Shown: piece after piece, positions 1 to 12,257 of the stretch
Position numbering within the stretch: the first letter of the stretch is position 1
How the letters are laid out: every line of letters starts with the position of its first letter
Assembly (NCBI RefSeq): GCF_932294415.1
Contig: NC_065536.1
Span: 44,166,354 to 44,230,353 of the forward strand
Direction: 5' to 3'
Length of the DNA stretch: 64,000 nucleotides
DNA from: Quercus robur
Taxonomy: Eukaryota > Streptophyta > Magnoliopsida > Fagales > Fagaceae
Made by a program: the position numbers and the translations under genes
The notes under the pieces: model-generated
Seen by the model: only the letters and a program-made list of their open reading frames with translations
The model's database searches: none
Told to the model about the DNA's origin: nothing

Positions 1-1564
1 CCCCAACAAGACTAATGGGGCGAAAATCCCCGACTTCAATTGCTGCATTCTTTTTAGGGATGAGAGTGATGAATGTTGCATTCAAACTCTTCTCAAACTG
101 ACCTTTAGCAAAAAAAAATGATGAAAAACAGCCATAAAATCAGGTTTGAGAATCCCCCAGCAAGCTTGGAAGAAAGCCATTGGAAACCCGTCTGGTCCTG
201 GCGGTTTATCACCATTAATATTCTGTATGACCTCAAAAATTTTTGCCTCCTCAAAGGGTCTATCTAGCCAATTTGCTTTATCACCAGATATCCTTGGAAA
301 AACCAAGACTTCTGGAAATGGTTGATCAACATTTTGCTCAGAGTATAAATTCATAAAAATTCATAAAGAATTGAGTAATACAATTAGCAATCATACCTTG
401 ATCGGAAGACAAGATTCCATCAACCATAAGGCTCTCAATACCGTCATTTCTTCTATTGGAATTAGCCATTCTATGGAAAAAAATTAGTATTTGCATCCCT
501 TTCCCTCAAATGTAGCACCCTAGACTTTTGCCTCCAACTAATCTCTTTTAAAAGAGCGAGCTTTTCAATATTGGTATGGATGCTTGTTCAAACTTTTCCT
601 CAGCTGTTAAAGGATGAGTCTCCTCTCTAACATCCAAATCACTCAATTTGTTTTAGAGTTTTTGTTTCTTAAAAGTGACATTGCCAAACTCCGCTTCGTT
701 CCACTTTTTTAGATCCAACTTTAAAGCTGCCAACTTCTTAGCTAGTATAAAACTAGGATTACCTTGGAACAAATAAGATGCCTACCAAACCTTCACTTTA
801 CCAACAAAATTCTCCACCCTCAACCACATATTTTCAAAACGAAAAGGAGTTCTGTCTCTCCGATGACTCCCCCCCTCCAACAGAATTGGGAAATGGTCTG
901 AAAGTACTCTGGATAGCCTTTTTTGGGAAAAAGGAATGAAGTGATCTGCCAAGAGCAGAGAGAAAAGAAACCGATCTATTCTAGAAACGGAGGAAGTATT
1001 GGACCATGTATAAAGGCCCTCTTCCATAGGTATATCTATCAGCCCATGGAGAGAGATAAAATCAGAAAATCCATACATAGCCCGAGTATAACTTGCAGCC
1101 CCTAATCTTTCCGGTGGAAGTGGATTATATTGAAGTCACCTCCTAGACACCATGGTAAATCCCACCAACTAATCAGCCTTGTTAGCTCCTCCCACATTTT
1201 CTTATGCCTCTTGTTCAAGTTTGGCACATATAAACCTGTAAAAGCCCACTCAAATTGATCACCAACATTTTTAAATTTGCATGAAACAAAAAAATTGCCC
1301 CACTGCTACCTCCACTTTTTCCACCACCCTTCGATCCCACATCAGAATGATACCTCCAGAAGCACCTTCAGAACCCAGGTACAGCCAATCTATATATGGA
1401 CAACTCCATATACCTCGAACAGTTTCTCTAGTAATCCATTCGAGTTTATTCTCTTGCAAACATACAATATCAGGTCTCTAGGTACGCAACAAATTACGAA
1501 TCTGAAGCCTCTTCTCAACCACATTCAATCCTCTGACATTCCAGGAAAGTATCTTCAGATTCAT
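1..1564 (-). pseudogene. LINE ORF2 fragment: endonuclease plus start of reverse transcriptase
   Basis: Reading from ATG at 1564 the product begins with the plant LINE endonuclease signature ILSWNVRGLN, meets an in-frame stop, and resumes with PDIVCLQENK, then a GGIILMWD-type segment. Around 1078-782 are the later endonuclease motifs: YTWSN, SRIDRFL and SDHFPILL. Around 354-82 comes the reverse transcriptase N-terminal segment with the diagnostic KPPGPDGFP motif. The parts are in different frames and separated by stops. In life this protein nicks the target and primes reverse transcription; this copy cannot be functional. It continues leftward beyond the window. Confidence 0.8.
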
Positions 1565-1581
1565 TTAGAAACAAATAGAGC

Positions 1582-3391
1582 CTACTCCTTATTAATACCA
1601 CTACGCCTAGTTGAAGTAGAACCATAATTAATCGAATTGAATAGACCCTTCAACTCTCTTATACCTTTCACTCCTGAACACTTTGAGTCACGTGCTTTTT
1701 TTTCCAAGGCAGCCCTATGGCGTAATTCAACCTCAACAGCTAACAAAAAATTGGTGGCTTGATTTTCCAAACCTTTTAAGGACGTGCCTAGGAAGTTATC
1801 AAACCCGTTGAATCTACTTTGGAACCACTCAGAGTAAGATTCTTTCCTCACTAGACTCTCCACACCCACAACTTCCTTTCCTTCCATGGCCAAGGGTAGA
1901 GAAAAGGCCAGTGGTTCCACTGCTAGAGGTGACAAAACCCCTTCATTAGGTAGCTTAGCAGCCTCCGAATAGTTGTCCGAAACCCAATCCTCCACAAGTA
2001 CTTCATCCCCATCAAACTGAGTTGATGACACCTCCAAAGAGTCTAAAGACTTCAGTGGAACCAAGGCCAACTGATTTTGCTCTTCCAAAACCTCTATGAC
2101 TTCACTCGGTGGCAGAGAAATCTGAATCAGAATCGCCACTCTCCTTCCATCTCACAATTCAAGCACCCACTGCTCTGAATTCCCCCATTTCTTGATAACA
2201 TTGTCGGAATGTTCCTGAAGTATCAATTGGATGTCTCGCTGCAAGTTATCTTCACCATCGGAGGTGGTTGCTGACTCATCGGCCTCATCAGAGCCAAGAG
2301 TCTTAGTATTGGCCCCGTTGGAGCCAAGAAACTCCATATTGACATCATCGGAGAGCTTCATCGACTAGGCTAGCATCAAAGAGCTACAAAGATCAGCTTG
2401 AGGAAGCTTCGGCTCGGCAACCACTGCATCGCAACTTTTAGTACCTTGCTCAGAACTCGTCGAGACCAAAGGCAAAGAGATCCCTGGGTTTTGGGTCTCG
2501 CCAGATGGAAAAGAAAAAGGGTGGGTTTGTTTTGGTTTGGGCCGCTAGACTAACATGGGCTTGGGGATAGATGTGTGGAGTTTGGGCTTTGGTTTGAAGG
2601 GAGCTGTAGGCTTAATAATGTTTTTCAAACTTTTTTCCTTGGGCTTTACAATTCTGCCCACTTCCTGGACTTTGGACCACTTAACTTCCCACCCACCATC
2701 CAGCCCACGATCCAATCTCATGTAGCGTTAACTGAGATTCAGTGCCACTGCCAATGATATCTTTAATCTCAAACATAAATTTATCCTCAGACATCGCTTT
2801 TTCCTTCCCAGCATTCAAATCGCGAGTATCATGTCTAAGATTGCCTAGTTTGATTTGTTTGAATTTTGAAAATTTGGCATTAATTGCTTTCCTTTCTTGC
2901 TGCCACCACCATCTCTCCGATCACCCTCCGCCATTGCCAACAGTGAAGATTTGGACTTCTCCACTGTTGGTTTCAGGACAGATTGTGGCTGTTTGATGGC
3001 TAGCGTCTCAGGAGCAATGGCTTTCTGTAGATGAAATTCAAACCCTCTCCACCCACTACCCAATTTAACTTCTGGCACCATGATAAAGCCTTTCCGACAG
3101 CCATGGATAAGTTCCGAGATCATAAAAAAACTGCCATTTGCATTGGAACCTAGTTGCAGAATAAATATTTATCACTTCTATGAAGGTTCGTGCAAAATTA
3201 CCAGTAGTTACATTGGACATGAGATACTCCACAATAGCTAGCAAACGCTTTGCAGTCTCTTTGCCCATGAAAACTGATCGGAGAGACTCCCGATTTCTCT
3301 CAAAAATGCGTAACATATAATAAGTATCTCCCTCCTCAACAGAGAATTCAAAAGTCTTGGACTTGACGAGAAAGAAAATGGAACCTCCCAT
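1582..3391 (-). pseudogene. LINE ORF1-like region (probable DUF4283-type N-terminus), broken
   Basis: The first 108 codons (3391-3065) resemble the N-terminal part of plant LINE ORF1 proteins: a KTFEFSVEE stretch, later RKGFIMVPEV and GWRGFEFHLQ motifs. A frameshift near 3110 moves the reading frame. Downstream pieces (2361-2152 and 2139-1582) are acidic, low-complexity and serine/glutamate rich, as expected for the linker before ORF2. ORF2 starts only about 18 bases after the last piece. Assignment to the DUF4283 family is from recall of family patterns, not from a search. Confidence 0.55.
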
Positions 3392-3420
3392 AACAACAGA
3401 GTAAAAACCACAAATTTTGT

Positions 3421-4097
3421 GACTAATCCGAGGTAGCCAGGCCTCTCACACACACACAATAGGTCAAATTAATGGAAATGGTTATGTTTAGGAAGAAAAC
3501 ATCAATAGGTTGCTTGTGCCCCCCTTTTTTTGATAAGAAACTTGATTAATGAAAGAGGGTTTCCAAAAGTAAATGCAACAATGAAGGAAAAAGAAGGATG
3601 GATGATTGATAGCTATTTGACCTACTATGTGGTTACATGGTTGAAGTTCATATTTTGACTGATTTTAGTTGGTCCGTTAATTTGGTCAGGAACATCAGTA
3701 CATGTAATATGTGGCAACTGTTAAGTAGAAGATTATCAATGTTTGACATTGAATAGGCTATCTTCTCTTCCTAAAAGATGCAAAACTGTTTACCATACAA
3801 GCTTCCTACAAGATGTACATAAATAACACATGGAGATATGGTTTGAGCTTATTAATATGTGAAGAGAGTAACTTACTACTTACTAGTGTGGCTAATTTGC
3901 AATTGTGATACTATTGATGGAAACCTGATCTTGCATCTACGTTTATTGACATTCATCTATATAACATTTCCACTCCCATCAGTTGTTACTTGATAAGACA
4001 CGTATGTTCAGTATCCTCCATCGGTCTTGTGGCCCTGTGCTTTGAACTTGAATTCTATGCATTGGTTTCTTCTATTTACCTTGTGTTTATCATACAG
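3421..4097. other. Intergenic or intronic sequence, no gene seen
   Basis: AT-rich sequence between the LINE and the exon candidate. Near 3525 it has a T-rich stretch followed by GATAAG, which on the minus strand looks like the A-rich 3' tail of a LINE and may be another truncated copy. A pyrimidine-rich stretch just before 4098 fits a splice acceptor. Confidence 0.4.
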
Positions 4098-4201
4098 ACA
4101 TGGGTGTCGAGAGGAGTGTTCGTTTGGAAGGCTTGTCTGAGGCACAGATTTTGAAGGCACTTGAAGACCTAGGAAAAGTAGGGGCATCTCTTAAAGCCTG
4201 A
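4098..4201 (+). CDS. Candidate 3'-terminal exon of an unrecognised gene
   Basis: A pyrimidine-rich tract ending in CATACAG is followed by an open frame of 33 residues with balanced, coding-like composition (it contains RSVRLEGLSEAQILKAL and ends GKVGASLKA) and then TGA immediately followed by TAG. The predicted C-terminus looks like an amphipathic helix. I do not recognise the protein. No earlier exon is visible in the window on this strand, so the upstream part would lie beyond a long intron containing the LINE, or this could be a fragment. Confidence is limited because the stretch is short. Confidence 0.3.
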
Positions 4202-4718
4202 TAGGTCTGCTATTGGACCATTTGCAATCCAATAAATTATCACAATGGGAAAATCTTCCCAGAGACCTTTTTTGTTCAATCATTCCATTGTGTCTTTTCT
4301 TTAAAATATTAATTTCAGTACTATGTATCTTTGTTTTGTAGTTTGATGAGTTCATGTATTAGCACCTTCCATTTACACCAATATACCTCATGGCCAATGT
4401 TTGGCTGCAAACAGTGAGTTCATTTCAGAATTGGACCTCTGCTTTGGTATTGTTTTTTACCTGTTTGTGGTTAAAGGTGATTACCTAGCAAACTGGTAAA
4501 TTATAAACCCTAACTCCAATGTGCAATCTTGAGGGTTTTTAAATGCCTGTCTTATATTGTCATTAAAAAGATGGATATAAAATTTCCCTGGGGGAAAAAC
4601 TTAAAAAGGGTACAATTGATTGCGTTCATTTCTCATAAAGTAGTACTGTGGAAGTCATTGGTTATAGAAATGTAAAAAGAAAAGAGGAAAACTAGCAAAG
4701 GGTTATGTGTTTATTTTA

Positions 4719-5066
4719 AAAGCCAAAATGGCAAAATATCCCTTTCATCCAAAAGTTCCAGTAAAATGCCCATGTTTTAAAACTATTTAGGGATATGCTC
4801 ATTTTTTTAAACTTAATTTTAAAAAAATCGAGTTTCAATGAAAAACTCGATTCACCCAAAATCGAGTAGCTTGCAAAAGCTTACATGGAACTCAAGTTCC
4901 ATGTAAGTTTTTGCCTATAACTCGATTTTAGGAGAATCGAGTTTTTCATTGAAACTCTATTTTTAGAAAATTGAGTTTAAAACAGAAGTATATCTGTAAA
5001 TAGTTTTAGAACATGAGCATTTTGCTACTTGTTTTGGGTGAAACGGGTATTTTGCCATTTTAGCTT
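4719..5066. repeat. Fold-back (MITE-like) long inverted repeat
   Basis: The two halves are reverse complements around a centre at 4893-4894 (GGAACT-CA-AGTTCC). Outer ends match as AGCCAAAATGGCAAAATA on the left and TATTTTGCCATTTTAGCT on the right. Inner arms carry repeated ATCGAGTTT/AACTCGAT motifs. Total length is about 348 bp with arms of about 170 bp, so a transcript would form a long imperfect hairpin. No coding capacity. A structurally similar element lies at 57471-57795. Confidence 0.8.
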
Positions 5067-6791
5067 TACTCTAAATATTTCAAATGACTTTTAAGACCAA
5101 TTTAGTGTCTACAATCTTAAGATTCAATTTAGAGTGATCTGATACGGTTGAGTACAGTTAAATACAATATAAGAACAATTGAGTTTGTCTATGGAGGCCA
5201 TGAATTGGGTTGGAAAGACCTAGGCTCTAAACAAAATAGTTATTGAACCCAGTTACTTTGGTGTCCAGAAGGGGACAAGTAGAATTGGTTAGGATTACAG
5301 TCTCTCCGCTGCACTAACATAGCCTCACTCTCCTGCATTTTCTGTGGAACTCAAGACTGCATTGCTGGGCAAGAACAAACTAATGTGTTCAGCCTTATGG
5401 AGCCTTTCTCCTCCAATGACGAGCTTACAGTCTCTATCTGAATGCCTCTTTCCCTGTCAATGAGATTATGCCAGTAGGCAGGGGAGGAGGTCAAGCTAAT
5501 GAATGAGGGCCTCCGTGACCAAGTGGCATCCTCCCAGAGGAGATACTGCTTTCCCTCACACATATTTTTTTTTCTCTTATACATGTATGACGGAAATTTG
5601 TTGGGGAGTGTACATTGGCTCCTTTATTCTTTGCTCCCAAAGAATGGCTGTACTTCCTCTGACTTCATGGAATGTGACGTGTGGTTAAATCGTCGAGAAT
5701 GACCAAATGATTGAGCTCTGTTCCTGTCTCTGTAAGCATCACTCTCTTCTTTTAATTTTTAATCCTTTATTCACATCTTTTTTTTTAATAACTCTCTGCT
5801 TTTCCCTTGCTTGTCACTCACTTAGATTCAGTTATATTTCATTGAGTTACCCTTTCATTACTTTTAGAGCTGTACAATGTTATACCAACTTTTCATGACT
5901 TGTTTAACTCAGTTTCAATTATTATTGATTCTTGATAATAATTAATGGTGCCACCCAAACCTAATCTTCCTATGTAATTTTACTCGTTTAGAAGCATAAG
6001 AGTAAATCTTTCATGTACATCATTTCTAGAGGAGATGAATTTTGGTTAATCATCATTGACCTTGTTGTACATAGACACATCTTTGAAACTAAAGATAAAT
6101 ATCGAATTATCTTTGGTGTGAACCTCATATTTATCATTCAAGTTAGCCTTCTTCCCATTCATTGCAAGGCAATGTATGTCCATTTTTGATTTAGTTAACC
6201 TTCGTTTACCTTTTCTTTTTAATTGGTCAATGTTTTCATTGTCTTGGAGTGGGTAGCATTCAGAGTGGTTTGACTATGAGGTTCTACAAATGAAAATTGA
6301 TGACATACTATGCATCTCGAATCCAAGCATGCATGATTGCATGCAAAGTTGTGACTAGGATTTATTTGGGGTGCAACTATATCTTGTATAATTGATATAT
6401 CTGTGGTAACCAGGTTAATCCTTAGGAAATTGCTAGCAATGCTTTGCTCTATTATATAATAAATCAAATGCTATGAAAGTTGGGGGAGGGGTAGAAGGGA
6501 ACCTAGATCATATTATTTGTAATAACCAAATACTATGTTGATGTTAAACACTTTATCTACAGTTGAATACTTGTCATAATATAATTGGCTGGACGGGCCA
6601 ATAACAAGTTGCAGAAATTTCCTGGGAGTAAAAATATAGTGTAGGGTTGGTCTTCACTCTTCAAGGATATGATTGATTAATGCATTTTGGAAAGACCGGT
6701 TTGGATTAGTCCAATGGCATTCTGCTATGGGTATATTTAATATGAGATTGTTTCATGCAATCGCTGTTTTAGATACGCTGTTGATAATATT
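5067..6791. other. No supported gene
   Basis: I see only short, unconvincing open frames on both strands, several T-rich stretches, and no recognisable protein motif, RNA gene or terminal repeat. Part of it may be the 3' flank of the exon candidate upstream. Confidence 0.4.
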
Positions 6792-7517
6792 CAGGCTGTT
6801 TGGTTGCCTCGGAATTCGTTTTACAGAAAATCAATTCCGGTGTTTGGTTCGTTTAAACATTTTACGGAAAATGCTTTCCATTTTACGGAAAATCAAGCTT
6901 TGCAACCAAAATAGAAAAAACAAGAGAAGAGAAAATTTGATTAACCATTCCACTACATCAAATGGGAAAGTAAGAGTAATCCAATTCAACCCAATTCCAC
7001 ACTCACATTTTCCCACCAGCTAAACAGGCCCACAAAAGAAACAAAACCCAGAAAAAAAAATTCATCAAATTCGATCAAATTGAGAGAAGAAGGAAGAGAG
7101 AGAGGCAACTGGATTCGATCTAGAGGCGAGATTGTGCGGTGGAGGCGAAGGCAAGATCGTGCGGCGGAGGCGAGATCGAGCGGCATTGGAGTCGATCTTT
7201 GCTTGATTGGTGCGGTGCGATCAGCGCGGTGCTGCGATCGACGAGACCAGTGCGATCTGGTGTGATCGGTGCGGTGCTGCGATCGACGAGACCGGTGCGA
7301 TCAGCGCTCTCTCTCTCTCTCTCTCTCTCTCTTTTTGCACGTGAGTCCGGAAATGGTTTGAAGTGAAAATTTTGACTGAAACCAATTTTCGGGTCAAAGC
7401 CATTACGGTCAACTGAAAAAATTTTCCGGAAAATTTATTTTCCATGCGCAACCAAACACCCGCATTTATGGAAAAACATTTCCGGAAGTAATTTGAAGCA
7501 AAAACAAACACAACCTT
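6792..7517. mobile_element. Non-autonomous DNA-transposon-like element with degenerate inverted ends
   Basis: The left end reads CTGTTTGGTTGC and the right end reads as its degenerate complement (CAAACACAACC, with an inner copy GCAACCAAACACC near 7450). TTCCGG and TTTTCCGGAAAA motifs recur symmetrically inside both ends. The middle (7080-7300) is GA-rich with GATCG and GCGGTG duplications, followed by a CT microsatellite at 7303-7331. I find no clear target-site duplication, so the class is uncertain (hAT-like by its terminal text). Confidence 0.5.
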
Positions 7518-9512
7518 AGTCTCTCTTCTTTCTTGAGGATATAGGCCAACTAGCATTGTGTGGTGTTTGTTAACGTTAAGGTAGAATATTTATTTGCATT
7601 CAAATACTGCGACTGCTAATCCTCCCTTTGAGTTTTTGAAGTCTGCATTTCTTTCCAATTAAAGGCCAGTGGAATACCAGAGTCAATACCACACTAGTTG
7701 AAGGCCATGAAAAGTAAAGGATCCAAAGGTAAGCTTTGAAATGCAAGTTGATGTGTTGGAACTTTTTCTGTGATTGGTATAACTGTATTCCATGAGAAAT
7801 CACAGGGAATTAAAGCAATTTTATATGAGCTGTTGCTCTCTCTGCCGACCTGGCAATGTTATCTTCTTTAAATCATATTCAGTCTATTATCAATATCAAC
7901 CATACACATTCCATCATGTCTTCTTTCCTCCGTGTATTCTATACCTTCTATTTTGTTAGTTGTTTCCGCAGGAAATCTTTTTTTTTTTTTTTTTTGTATG
8001 GAATAAATTCTTGCCTATTCTTATATAACATCATGAGCAATTTCCTTTCCAGATCAGTCAACACACACACATACACACACTAGTGTCTAGGCCTCGCTGG
8101 TTGGTAGTCAGCAATGGCATCAATTTAACATTTACTTTGTTATTAATATTGGGGAATTTTCTATTTTAGTCGGTAGCATATTGCTTTACTGAGAAGAGAG
8201 ACTAACAACCATTGTCATTTTTGCTTTACTTAAAAGTCACCAACACTCAATTGTCATTGCAGGGGAAGAATAAATGGCCACTATATTGTAATGGAGCTAG
8301 TGAAAGATAGGTGTTTTCTTTACATAAAATTTCCCATATGTTTTTGGTGACTGACCACCTTTTTCTAACTAAATTAACCCAGATTATAGTCTTAATCGCC
8401 ACTTTGGACAACTTTATGTATTAAAAGTGATCATTCAGCAAAAAAAAAAAAAAAAAAAAAAAATAATAATAATAATAAAAATCAGCAGAAAAAGGACTAA
8501 AAGTGATGATATCATCTCCTCCCTCTAAACTCTCGTGTTGGGTGTACTTTCGGCATGGAACCTAACTTCTTGAGGATTCTTCCATTGTTTTTTACGCATC
8601 AAGAAGCACCAAGCTAACTACTCTGTTCCCTTGATAAACAAGATCAGCATTTATTATATTAGCAAAGATAAATTTAGGTCAGAATTATGTACGTGTCCAT
8701 TAGTGGATTAGAGAATGGCAGTGTCGTCACCACGTTTACCAAAAGAAGAGTAGCGTGTGAATAGTGGTGCAGGTACATTACACAAGTTTGGTAAGCTGTT
8801 TTAAGAATTATGGACACCAATATTTTTTTTTCTTAGATGTTCACTTAACAACAGCAATATAAATGGTCCTGACCTTTTTTTTTTTGCCTGTCTTCTTCAC
8901 TGGATGGGACAAAGAAATCTAAGATATTTTACACAATTATTTAGAATACCTCCTTTCAGCTGTCTTGGTCCAATTCTCTCTCGTGTTGGCTTTGGTGAAC
9001 GAAACCCCCCTCCCCCTCCAAAAAAAAAGGAATCATATCGATTTGCAAGTAAATAAATCATTCACACTTAAGAGTGTCAAATCAAAATTAGTAATTGCAT
9101 AATTTTTTATACTTTAAATCATTATTGAAATTATCTTGTAATCCCGTGTGTATATATATATATATATATATATAACAAGACGCATAATATAATTCATATA
9201 TATATATATATTTTAAATACTATTAATAGTCATTTTTATATTTTATTAACTCTTTAAAAAATTTTGTAAGGATATTATTAAGTATAAAATGTAAATTGTC
9301 CATTTCTTTTTTTATTGCGAAGCACTTTTTTTTTTTTTACTATGATTTATTTATTTTAGACTCTTTAGTTTTTGTATTTAATAACTCACTTGATTTTAAA
9401 AATAAGAAATAAAACTCTTTAAAAATAAATAATTTAAGACACATGACGCAAAATTGAAATTTTAATTTAGAACTCTAATTTGAGTTTCTTTCAGATTCAC
9501 TTATTATTTATT
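7518..9512. other. No gene; simple repeats in AT-rich DNA
   Basis: Contains a T-run (7978-7997), an A-run followed by AAT repeats (8440-8480), a TA dinucleotide run (9150-9174) and generally AT-rich sequence. No convincing exon or RNA gene was seen. Confidence 0.5.
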
Positions 9513-9687
9513 CTAACGAGTGCCCTTAGGGCACTCATTAATAATCCATTTTAGGAAAGTTTTGATACCACTTTTATGGGAAATGAAAAAAACTGTCAAA
9601 ATATTAATTACTTTTTTTTTTTTTTCATTTTCCATAAAAATTTTCTTTAAATAGATTATTAATCAATGTCTTAAGGACACTCGTTAG
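9513..9687. mobile_element. Short MITE with about 70-bp inverted arms
   Basis: Ends are CTAACGAGTGCCCTTAGGGC on the left and the near complement GTCTTAAGGACACTCGTTAG on the right. The arms continue inward (AATAATC.TTT.GGAAA on the left, TTTCC..AAA..GATTATTAAT on the right), giving a 175-bp fold-back unit. No target-site duplication could be defined with confidence. Confidence 0.7.
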
Positions 9688-10844
9688 CATTTTCCTATTA
9701 TATATATATATATATATATAGATAGATAGATAGATAGATATAACAGGTCATTAGAAAACCTGGGTACCAACTCACCTACATGGGCGGTTGTGGGTGAAAA
9801 AATAGTTTTAATGCATCAATAACAAGTTGGCGCATAAGCTTTTGTGAATTTGGGTGTGACTTTGGATGCCTCAGTCCTTCCATTGTCTTGTTATGGCGTC
9901 TTTGTTTTTTCATTTACATTGTTTTGTATTTTTCTTGATGTGGTCGCAAAAGTTTAGAACTTCAAAGCAAACAGACATACTCAAAAGTGCCAAAAATCTG
10001 TCCTCTTTATCCACATGGACGATTTAAGATTGTTTTTTAACTTTATTATTGATTTTGGTCAAAAGATTCGAAAATACCCGAATCCACTAAACGGCATCAT
10101 TTTTGATGGTGAAGAATTAATAAATCTGGCAGTAACATACGATCTTTTATGTGCACAATAGTGAATTACGGTCCTCAGTTCTCGATTCACAAATGACAAG
10201 ATAAGATGTGATATCAGATATGTCAAATTTTCATATATACCCAGCAGGGCCAAGAGTGGGCATAGATTGTAGGCCAGATATGATCTTTATTATGTGCACA
10301 GCCACTCTTCTTTTAGGTATGAGAGTGAGGTGATATTCACGCAATCGAGACATAGAAATATAGAATAAGCTTTCCTACGCAACACCATATAGCCGTAAAG
10401 TCGTAAACCACTTAATTCGAATATCATGTGTCCATTATAAAATTCTCTCTCATTGAGTTTCACTGTCAACTTAATACGTGTGGACAATGTATCACATAAA
10501 TTTATGAATTTTCTTGTTCATTTATTCCCGATTGATTACAAAGGGAGTTTATTTTTTTAATTACTTTGGCCGGCATTATTCGACTTTACAAAAGTCTGAT
10601 TTCACTACTGTATCTGCATGTCAAATTCAATATCTACGATTTCAGAAAGGCACTTACTAATATTACACTCACACGATAAATCTATGACAAGTTAGAGGAG
10701 TTGAATTTCATAAATCAATGAATATAGAATAGAACTAATAAATAGAGAATAATTAAAAGGGTTAATACAGTAGTTGGGTATGCCATTTTGTGTTGTTTTA
10801 GCCTTTTAGGTGAATAAGCAATTGCACGTGTATTAAATTATATA
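9688..10844. other. No gene; TA and GATA simple repeats at left edge
   Basis: A TA run near 9700-9720 passes directly into GATA repeats to about 9740. The remainder is AT-rich intergenic sequence without a supported gene. Confidence 0.45.
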
Positions 10845-11008
10845 AGTGGGTTTCAATTAACTCATCTGGTAAAGTTTTTAATAGTTGAATAAGAGATCTA
10901 GAATTCAATCCCCGCCTACACCAAAAATCGAATGGTGTTTTAGTCTAATAATAAAAGAGTAATTATCAAGAGCAGACACTATTGATTGAAACTCTTTTAA
11001 AAAAAAAT
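10845..11008 (+). mobile_element. tRNA-derived SINE
   Basis: Begins GTGGGTTTCAATTAACTCA followed by TGGTAAAGT (A-box-like) and has a B-box-like segment ATTCAATCCCCGCC, then a non-tRNA body and a terminal A-run. The same family is present on the opposite strand at 21918-22082, where the target-site duplication is perfect. Here the flanking duplication is not clear. Confidence 0.75.
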
Positions 11009-11215
11009 ACATAATTTATTAAATCATTTATACAATTGATATGATTATTAAATTAATCATATGACTATAGCTTAATGGTCATTTGACTAAAAGTATATGT
11101 GGTTATTCTTTTTCTTAGAATATATATTTTTTTTAAAGAAATATGACTTTTGAGTTGCCAACTAATGAGTTAGAAAAACCTTCGTTCAAACTGGTTTGGA
11201 AGAAAATGCTATTCA

Positions 11216-11217
<2 letters not shown>

Positions 11218-11271
<54 letters not shown>
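11218..11271. repeat. Poly(T) tract, about 54 bases
   Basis: An uninterrupted T-run followed by GAGTTTCAACCTATG, which resembles the 3' end of the local SINE family read on the minus strand. It may therefore be the A-tail of a heavily truncated minus-strand SINE. Confidence 0.7.
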
Positions 11272-11272
<1 letters not shown>

Positions 11273-12248
11273 AGTTTCAACCTATGCTCACGATGCACAG
11301 AATAATTAAACATTTTATGTAAAAGAAAAAAAAATATTTTACAAAAATTATTGAAACTATTATGTGACCACATGTAGCGTGTAAGGTTTATTATATTAAA
11401 ATAAAAAATCCTGCTATTGTGCCAAAGATGAACGGGCTATGCGATTTGACTGGATGTAAATAGGCATTGGTAGGAGAGTATTTAACCTTAGAGGGAAGCA
11501 CCCACGAGAGCAGTGGTGGACTTATGATAGATAAGTAAACTAATTAAAAATATTTTAAATTTCTTGAAATTCTTGGTAATATAATTGTAGTCGGTCGAGA
11601 ATTTAAAGTTTCATGAAACCTAAATAATAGAGTTTTACTTAAATTAAACCATCCTAATCATTAATAGTATAAATAAAATTTTCGTTCGAGTAGAATTTTT
11701 AGTTTTTTGAAATTTTAGTAATAGAGTTTTAGTTAAATTAAACCATCTAACAAAAACCGGTTTCTTCAAACAATTAATTAATATGATAAATTAAATTAAT
11801 AATTAATGATTGTGTAGCGAATTGTCCACATAGAAGATAGTGATTTTTTTTTTTGGGTGTGAGAAAGAGAAGATAGTGAGTTGGCATGACCACAACGTTT
11901 AAGACATATTGTTTATTATATAATAAGTATATATATATATATATATATATGATTTCTTGACTACTTGCACTTGTTAGAATAAAGCCTTCTAGATTATCTA
12001 ATGGACAAAGTTTAGCTACAAAATTGGTTGTAACCTTAGGCTATAACCTTACTCAATATTTTTTTATTGGAGGTGAATTTTGACAAATTCACCATTGGAT
12101 TACAAATTCATCCTTGTGGTTACTTAACCAAAAATACACTTTCGTCCTATTAGAAAAAAGTCACATGTCTAAATTTTAAGATGGAAATTTAAGAAACAGC
12201 ACACAAGGTACTGTACCTAAATTTTGTATTTTTAAAATTTTCCTTCTA
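11272..12248. other. No supported gene
   Basis: AT-rich. Contains repeated text of the type AATTTCTTGAAATT...GTAATAGAGTTT that recurs near 11700 and again near 26990 and 27240, suggesting an old dispersed repeat. A TA run lies near 11930-11950. Confidence 0.4.
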
Positions 12249-12257
12249 AAAAAAGAT

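Larger units (their letters stand above)
1..3420 (-). mobile_element. Decayed LINE (plant L1-like non-LTR retrotransposon), truncated by window start
   Basis: Minus-strand pieces line up in LINE order: an ORF1-like region (3391 down to about 1582), an AP-endonuclease domain starting at 1564, and the beginning of reverse transcriptase near 354-82. The 3' end and most of the reverse transcriptase lie outside the window. Frames are broken several times by stops and at least one frameshift (around 3110), so the copy is dead. Its 5' limit is uncertain; I place it just upstream of the first ORF1-like codons. Confidence 0.8.

Noticed and set aside
5340..5700. Possible exon cluster on either strand
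   Set aside because: Short open frames without consistent splice sites or recognisable motifs.
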